Origin: Platycnemis pennipes | Lineage: Eukaryota > Arthropoda > Insecta > Odonata > Platycnemididae | Reading direction: 5' to 3' | NCBI GenBank assembly: GCA_933228895.1 | Contig: OW121855.1 | Span: 32,688,698 to 32,752,697 of the forward strand | DNA length: 64,000 nt | Part shown: positions 59,050 to 64,000 of the stretch, in pieces | Numbering within the stretch: position 1 is the stretch's first letter | Layout: every line of letters starts with the position of its first letter | Program-made: the position numbers and the translations under genes | The notes under the pieces: model-generated | Database searches by the model: none | Seen by the model: the letters and a program-made list of their open reading frames with translations, nothing else | What the model was told of the DNA's origin: nothing

Positions 59050-62000
59050 AAAAAATTGTTGGAGTAGACTGAAATGCAAGAAGCTTCTATAACTTTGCTA
59101 ATCTATGCATGCTAGAAAAATACAGATAGATGCAGCAAGTGAAAATATTTATAACCAGTAATCACTTAGTAGCTTTGCAGACACTTACTATCTAGTTGCA
59201 CGTGACCTAACTTGTTCCATATAGTAGTTCATTTTACATGCAACTAGTAGTATCATTATAGACATGCAACTATAGCTATAATACTTTGCCGGTAGTGCAT
59301 GCTTGATGATTTTCACCCTGTCACGCACCCTCGCGGTGACTAGTGGGATATTACGCTAATGTAGTTGAAATACCTCTCAACAAGGAGACTTTTACTTGAT
59401 CACCAAATGCTGAAGACGGGAAACACCTCTTCCAAGCAAAGGTTAATTTTTAAGTAAGACAGCATCTCTCAGAGGGGACAACGATATCGACACATTATCT
59501 CAGTGCATTATTTGTAAATGCATCCAGTGTTTGGTCGTACATTCAATTAGCCAAGGGAAAAAAGGAAGAAATCTATATTTGTAATTCTGAGAACAATATT
59601 TTAACCAATTTTAGCTTGTGGTCTCCCAAGTACATTTTCCCCAGGTAAATCACTCCGTTTGTGTTCTGCTGCACTTGTCATAAAAGGTATCTCCTGGATT
59701 TTAAACCAATACCTCCTGACAACAGAATCAATGCTTAATTTCTCACAAATGGCGATGGGCTACATCGCCATCCATCTTAAATAATATATCCAATAAATAA
59801 AGAATTCACGAAATATGCACAGGGAAGAAGCAGGATCTTTATGGATTCAAAACATTTTTCTGTATATAAACGCGGTGCAAAAATAAGGGAGCGTCACTAC
59901 GTCTCACTAGTTAAGCACTATTTGCAGTACGTCGCTGGCACCAGGGCTTCGTACAAGGTATGTTTGACTATGAAGTTAGACATCGAGCCAAGAAAAGTGA
60001 CGATATTTTTAGAAAACAGCTATGGTCATTCAGTTCCAAAGCCGTATTAAAGAAACTCGAATAAAAATACAATGTAGAGAAAAACAGACTAATTGGTGGC
60101 CGATTTTTTTCACACAGCGCTAAATATATTTTAAGACTTGCATATTACGGCCGATTTGATTAGGATTATGAGATTTGAGAGCCAGCTGGCCTTACGGGGT
60201 AATTTGATATTCCTTGTTTTCCCTACATTGTAAAGGATCAGATAACCTTTGTAACGACCGACTGGGTAGGAACACATGCAACCTGTCTAGTTTCTTTTGC
60301 GCACCAGCAAATAGCTCTCCTCTCTATTATTTACGTGCTAACTTCACCCTTGAATGCCTGCTGTAGGAAATAACACTTCGTAGGGAAAGCCAATTCGTGC
60401 TTGACCCTGAAATAAAAGTTATTCTTTTTTTTAATACAACAAAATATACCTACAATAAATACATAATAAAATATGATAAAATACATTTGTACCAAGCGTA
60501 CAATATAGAAGAATAAACGACTAGCTTACCCTATAAATTTGAAGGATTAGTGAGTTATATTCATTTATCTTAACATATAATTTGACCAAAGCTGAAAAGT
60601 CAAATGAAAACATTGTGCCACTCATAAACGTCGTAATTGTAAGAAACTACCTTATTCTGTCCTATTCGTAAGATTGGCATCAATCTGACCTTTTTGAAAG
60701 TCGGATGCTTCCACTTTTCTGATTGGCTAGAGTATAACCTTCACCTGCAAATTCTCACATCCCTCCAGATGCAATTGACCACTTTGTCTACCTTTTTGGC
60801 AGCAAGAACTCGTTCTGCACCAGTCAGTCATGTACCTCTGCTTCCGACCACCTAATTTTATCTACTCTTCTAAAATTACTGAATCCAGAACAAGTCCTCA
60901 AGCAGATAACTTTAAAAAGTGTGCGTGAAAACTGAGATTTTATTTCAGAGTTCTAACCAAGGAGGGGAAAATATAGCTTGAGAATTGTTTCACGGACGTT
61001 CTATCGAATGAAAATTTTAGTGACTTTCCAAGTAAATACAGTTATCGGCTAATTAAACTTCGCAAGCCTTACGTGACTGATTTATTTGCAGATTCAACAA
61101 TTCGGCCTTCGCCAACAAAATGTAATTCGTTGGTGACGCAAGTACGACGGCGATCTCGACAAAATTCAGGAAATGATTGCGAAAAACTTTGAAATATTAG
61201 TACCACCCTTCCCCTACCAAGAGAAACTTCCTGGATGTGTAAAGTTTAACTTCGAAACTTTCTCCGCAATCTGAACTCAGAGGATGAAATATTTAAAAAT
61301 CAATCACGGAAGTTAGTGGATATTTCAAAGAAGTGTCGTATTGATTTTTCGTTTTAAAAGAGCATGAGGAAGGAAATTGTGATCGACGGAGAGGGATGAA
61401 TATTCCAGTATCGCGCAGTGATTTCTTTTCTTCATGTGGACGAAGTTTACGCAGCAGTTGACAGGCGAGACAGAAAATTTGCACCTCATAACATCCGTGA
61501 AATATTAGCGTTATAACTTTTCTATTCCTAAAGCGAAACAGCGTGAAATCCAGAATCTGAAGCGATTCTTCTCCTCGCATGGAGTTTTTCGACATAAAAT
61601 TCGTCTCTCTATCGCTGTCTCTCACAACTCAAAGCGTCGTTGGTGTGAAAAAAATAAGTTTCAACTGCCATGAATTTTAAAGCGCTGGTTGAAGTCTGAA
61701 ACAAAAAATATCCCCATTTTTAATGAATTATTCTTCCTGCTATACAATCAACTTCAACAAAAGTTGTGCCTCATAGTTCCTCTGGAAATAATATTCAATG
61801 ATTAAAAAAATCCCTAGTGGAATAAATTGGCAGTTCAGCCTGTTTGAAGGATGCACTAGCGAATAAAACAAAGGACTGTAACGGGAAATCATGCTATTGT
61901 TGTTCACTGGGATATAAACCGCGTTAACATAATATTTTATATGTGACATATGTTTTGAGCCAAAAGCCTGACTACATCATTATCAATTATTTCTGTACGC

Positions 62001-62140
62001 ATTTTTCGGTGATCATCAATTAGAACCGAGTTATAGATCACATTAATGTTGGAAAAAGGTATTGCGTTATTTATATACTAGAACTCATGATGGTAATATC
62101 ACTTAACAGCAATCTTCTTTAGAGGAGTAAATTTATTTTA
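59050..62140. other. Intergenic DNA, nothing firmly recognised
   Basis: Short frames only. 59841-60050 (+) is open for 69 codons without a known motif. Confidence 0.45.
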
Positions 62141-62146
62141 GATGTA

Positions 62147-62200
62147 CATCTACATCTACGCAATACCCTGCAAGCCACCACGAGGGTGTGTGGCAGCGGA
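62147..62200 (+). repeat. Dispersed repeat module, copy 2
   Basis: CTACATCTACGCAATACCCT, then GCAAGCCACCACGAGGGTGT and GTGGCAG. Same orientation and nearly the same sequence as 17770-17815. Confidence 0.55.
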
Positions 62201-62713
62201 TGGAGATTACCAAGCATGCACTATTGACATGCAAACAAGCTACTATAGACTCTCATGCAACTAGATTGTTAGTATCTACATGGCAATTAAGGGATTAGTT
62301 GTTAATACATGCATCATGCGCTACAGACTACTCTAAAATATTTCCCCTACCATTCCCTTTGCTATCCTGCCTATCGTGTTCTCTTATAGTACTCTTATTT
62401 TAGAGATGACTCAGAGAAGAGGTAATGGATGCGTTCGCGGATTAGCTGGTTTACGCTGAACTTCTAGTAAAGGAGGGATGGAGGATAATAAGACCTTTAT
62501 CGTCGGCATCAGGCTTTTTTCTACGAAAGGAGGGCTGTTATCAACAGTTTACGATTTATCAGACGGACAGAGCAGAGTAAATCCTAACTCCTGAAATTAA
62601 AATCGTAGTCCCACTTAACACCCCATTCTTTTGGGGTTCAAACCCGGTGCTTTGACTTGAGAACAGAGATTAACAGCAATATATTCCCTCATATTTCCTT
62701 TTAATAATTTGTA

Positions 62714-63175
62714 ATGCATAAGGCAATAATCAAAACGTATATCTGGAGTATGTTTATTTACGGCAGTGAGGCATGGACGATGACAGCAGCGGAGAAGAAA
62801 AGGGTGGAAGCATTCGAAATATGGTGCTATCGAAGAATGGTGAAGATAAAACAGATAGACCGAGCGACAAATGAAGAAGTCCTAAGAAGAAAGGGAGAAA
62901 AGAGTAGTCTGCTGAAAACTATAAAAAGAAGACGGGAAAACTTAATCGGCCACATCTTAAGACACGATGGCCTGATGAAGACAATCATCGAAAAAAGTGA
63001 ACGGGAAGAATGGAAAAGGCAGGCCTCGTATACATTAGGCCTCGAGTTACATAGAACAGGTCGTAAAGGACGTGTAAGAGAGGAAGTCAATATGAAGAGG
63101 TTGGCCGATAGAAGAATCGAGTAGAGGGCTGCGTCAAACCAATGCTAGGATTGTTGACCCTTGATGATGATGATG
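62714..63175 (+). pseudogene. 5'-truncated non-LTR retrotransposon, C-terminal 136 codons
   Basis: Open frame: IKTYIWSMFIYGSEAWTM, EKKRVEAFEIWCYRRMVKI, EEVLRRKGEKSSLLKTIKRR, ENLIGHILRHDG, ending LADRRIE then TAG. This is the region after the RT palm. It ends in a (TGA)n-like tail (GATGATGATGAA, about 63165-63176), which marks the 3' terminus. It is the best-preserved 3' end of the family seen at 3.1, 9.8, 15.7, 44, 48 and 54-56 kb. Confidence 0.75.
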
Positions 63176-63179
63176 AAGG

Positions 63180-64000
63180 CAATAATAAAAACTCTCACAA
63201 TGAATATGGGGTGCATTTACCAATTCTAACAGATACGTGGCTGATGGAACTTTAGCAGTTAAAGCACACTATTTCTATGGCACACATAAAAATACTTTGA
63301 CATTTCCTGAAAATAACATAATAAGTAAAAAAATCAGATCTACAGAATACATTTAACGTGAAGCCACCTCTGAAATACACTTTTCGTTCTCAGCAAGAAC
63401 AAAGATATAAGGGCTGCTTTGGGATCCGTAAAAATGTCTGCTTTGGGACACCCTTGAAAATATTTCCTTGAGATTAGGTTCATAGACTTTGAATCTTAAA
63501 TTCTCCGTAGCGAAGGGCAGATGATCTCAAGGTTTTAGCAAGAAAACCATTCTTATGTTTACAATCGACATAGAAACTATTTTTTATTCATCGGAAGCTT
63601 ATTTTTGCATTGACTCAAATGCTTTCCGCTTGACAAATAGACCCATGGTATGATCGGCCATATTTCCCAAAGTTATCATATCTGTCAGAAACGAGTTTCA
63701 GTTCCGGACAGAAGTTACCATCCTCCCATCAAAAGTTTTCTCAAGAGTTCGGTAGGACTGGTGTTTTTTTGTTTGGTTTACATTCCGTAGGTCAGAATAA
63801 GTCTAGAAGCCATTTCAACCAACTCAGTTGAAACACTTATTGCCAATACTGAAATGAATCCGAGGGAAAATACTTACTCCAAAGGTACTTGTGTATTTGG
63901 TTTACTTGTAACAAAATGGCTTTGAAGGATCTATCTTCGAAGGCTTCTTCACCAACAAAATTTAAAAAAACACGAATTTGTAATTTTCACTGATTCGAGT
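63180..64000. other. AT-rich DNA downstream of the LINE 3' end, no gene seen
   Basis: No frame of useful length, no promoter boxes and no repeat pairing inside the window. Confidence 0.5.

Noticed and set aside
62630..62655. Minus-strand B-box-like GGGTTTGAACCCC
   Set aside because: A-box not found; a palindromic word can arise by chance.
1..64000. CRISPR arrays, operons, Shine-Dalgarno sites
   Set aside because: The sequence is clearly eukaryotic. No regularly spaced short direct repeats were seen.

Overview
This is a eukaryotic, AT-rich, intron- and transposon-dominated window. There are no operons, Shine-Dalgarno starts or long continuous ORFs. GT-AG splice signals, tRNA- and 5S-derived SINE heads, non-LTR retrotransposon pieces, Penelope-like elements (PLEs) and hAT/Harbinger-type DNA transposon remnants all point to an arthropod, most likely an insect. 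Species cannot be fixed from the sequence.

The window holds one real protein-coding gene that I can reconstruct. It is an eight-exon, minus-strand gene spanning about 43251 to 1385. It encodes a protein of about 721 residues in the wax ester synthase / diacylglycerol acyltransferase (WS/DGAT, WSD) superfamily. All seven splice junctions keep frame, and the joined product carries the family landmarks in order: an N-terminal acyltransferase half with an HxxxxDG motif, then a DUF1298-type C-terminal half with ND, PVDLR and GP motifs. A proline-rich, membrane-spanning N-terminal extension precedes them. The second histidine of the usual HHxxxDG motif is glutamine here. Introns reach about 19.5 kb and hold almost everything else.

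Layout: 1-1384, 3' flank. 1385-4421, exons 8 and 7, with a TA-flanked pogo/Tigger-like element nesting a LINE relic. 5481-6912, a non-autonomous hAT with 8-bp target duplication. 8072-8349, exon 6. 9017-9426, a Harbinger-type MITE. 12327-13160, the 3' end of a PLE with a GIY-YIG domain. 14157-18681, exons 5, 4 and 3 with a TIR element and a foldback insertion between them. 18682-38227, giant intron 2, holding three foldback insertions, a PLE reverse transcriptase relic and several GC-rich islands. 38228-38551, exon 2. 42735-42850, a 5S rRNA-derived element. 42910-43251, exon 1. 43252-64000, upstream or intergenic DNA with LINE relics, a 980-bp Harbinger element, a non-LTR retrotransposon with endonuclease and reverse transcriptase, and two other LINE 3' ends.

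The most interesting pattern is a set of four short foldback insertions (16.6, 25.4, 30.3 and 33.9 kb). Each has long inverted arms and one short unpaired tail between perfect or near-perfect 12-15 bp target duplications. Some share tail and hairpin-GAAAC features with the local PLE. They look like a non-autonomous, PLE-mobilised, possibly hammerhead-carrying family.
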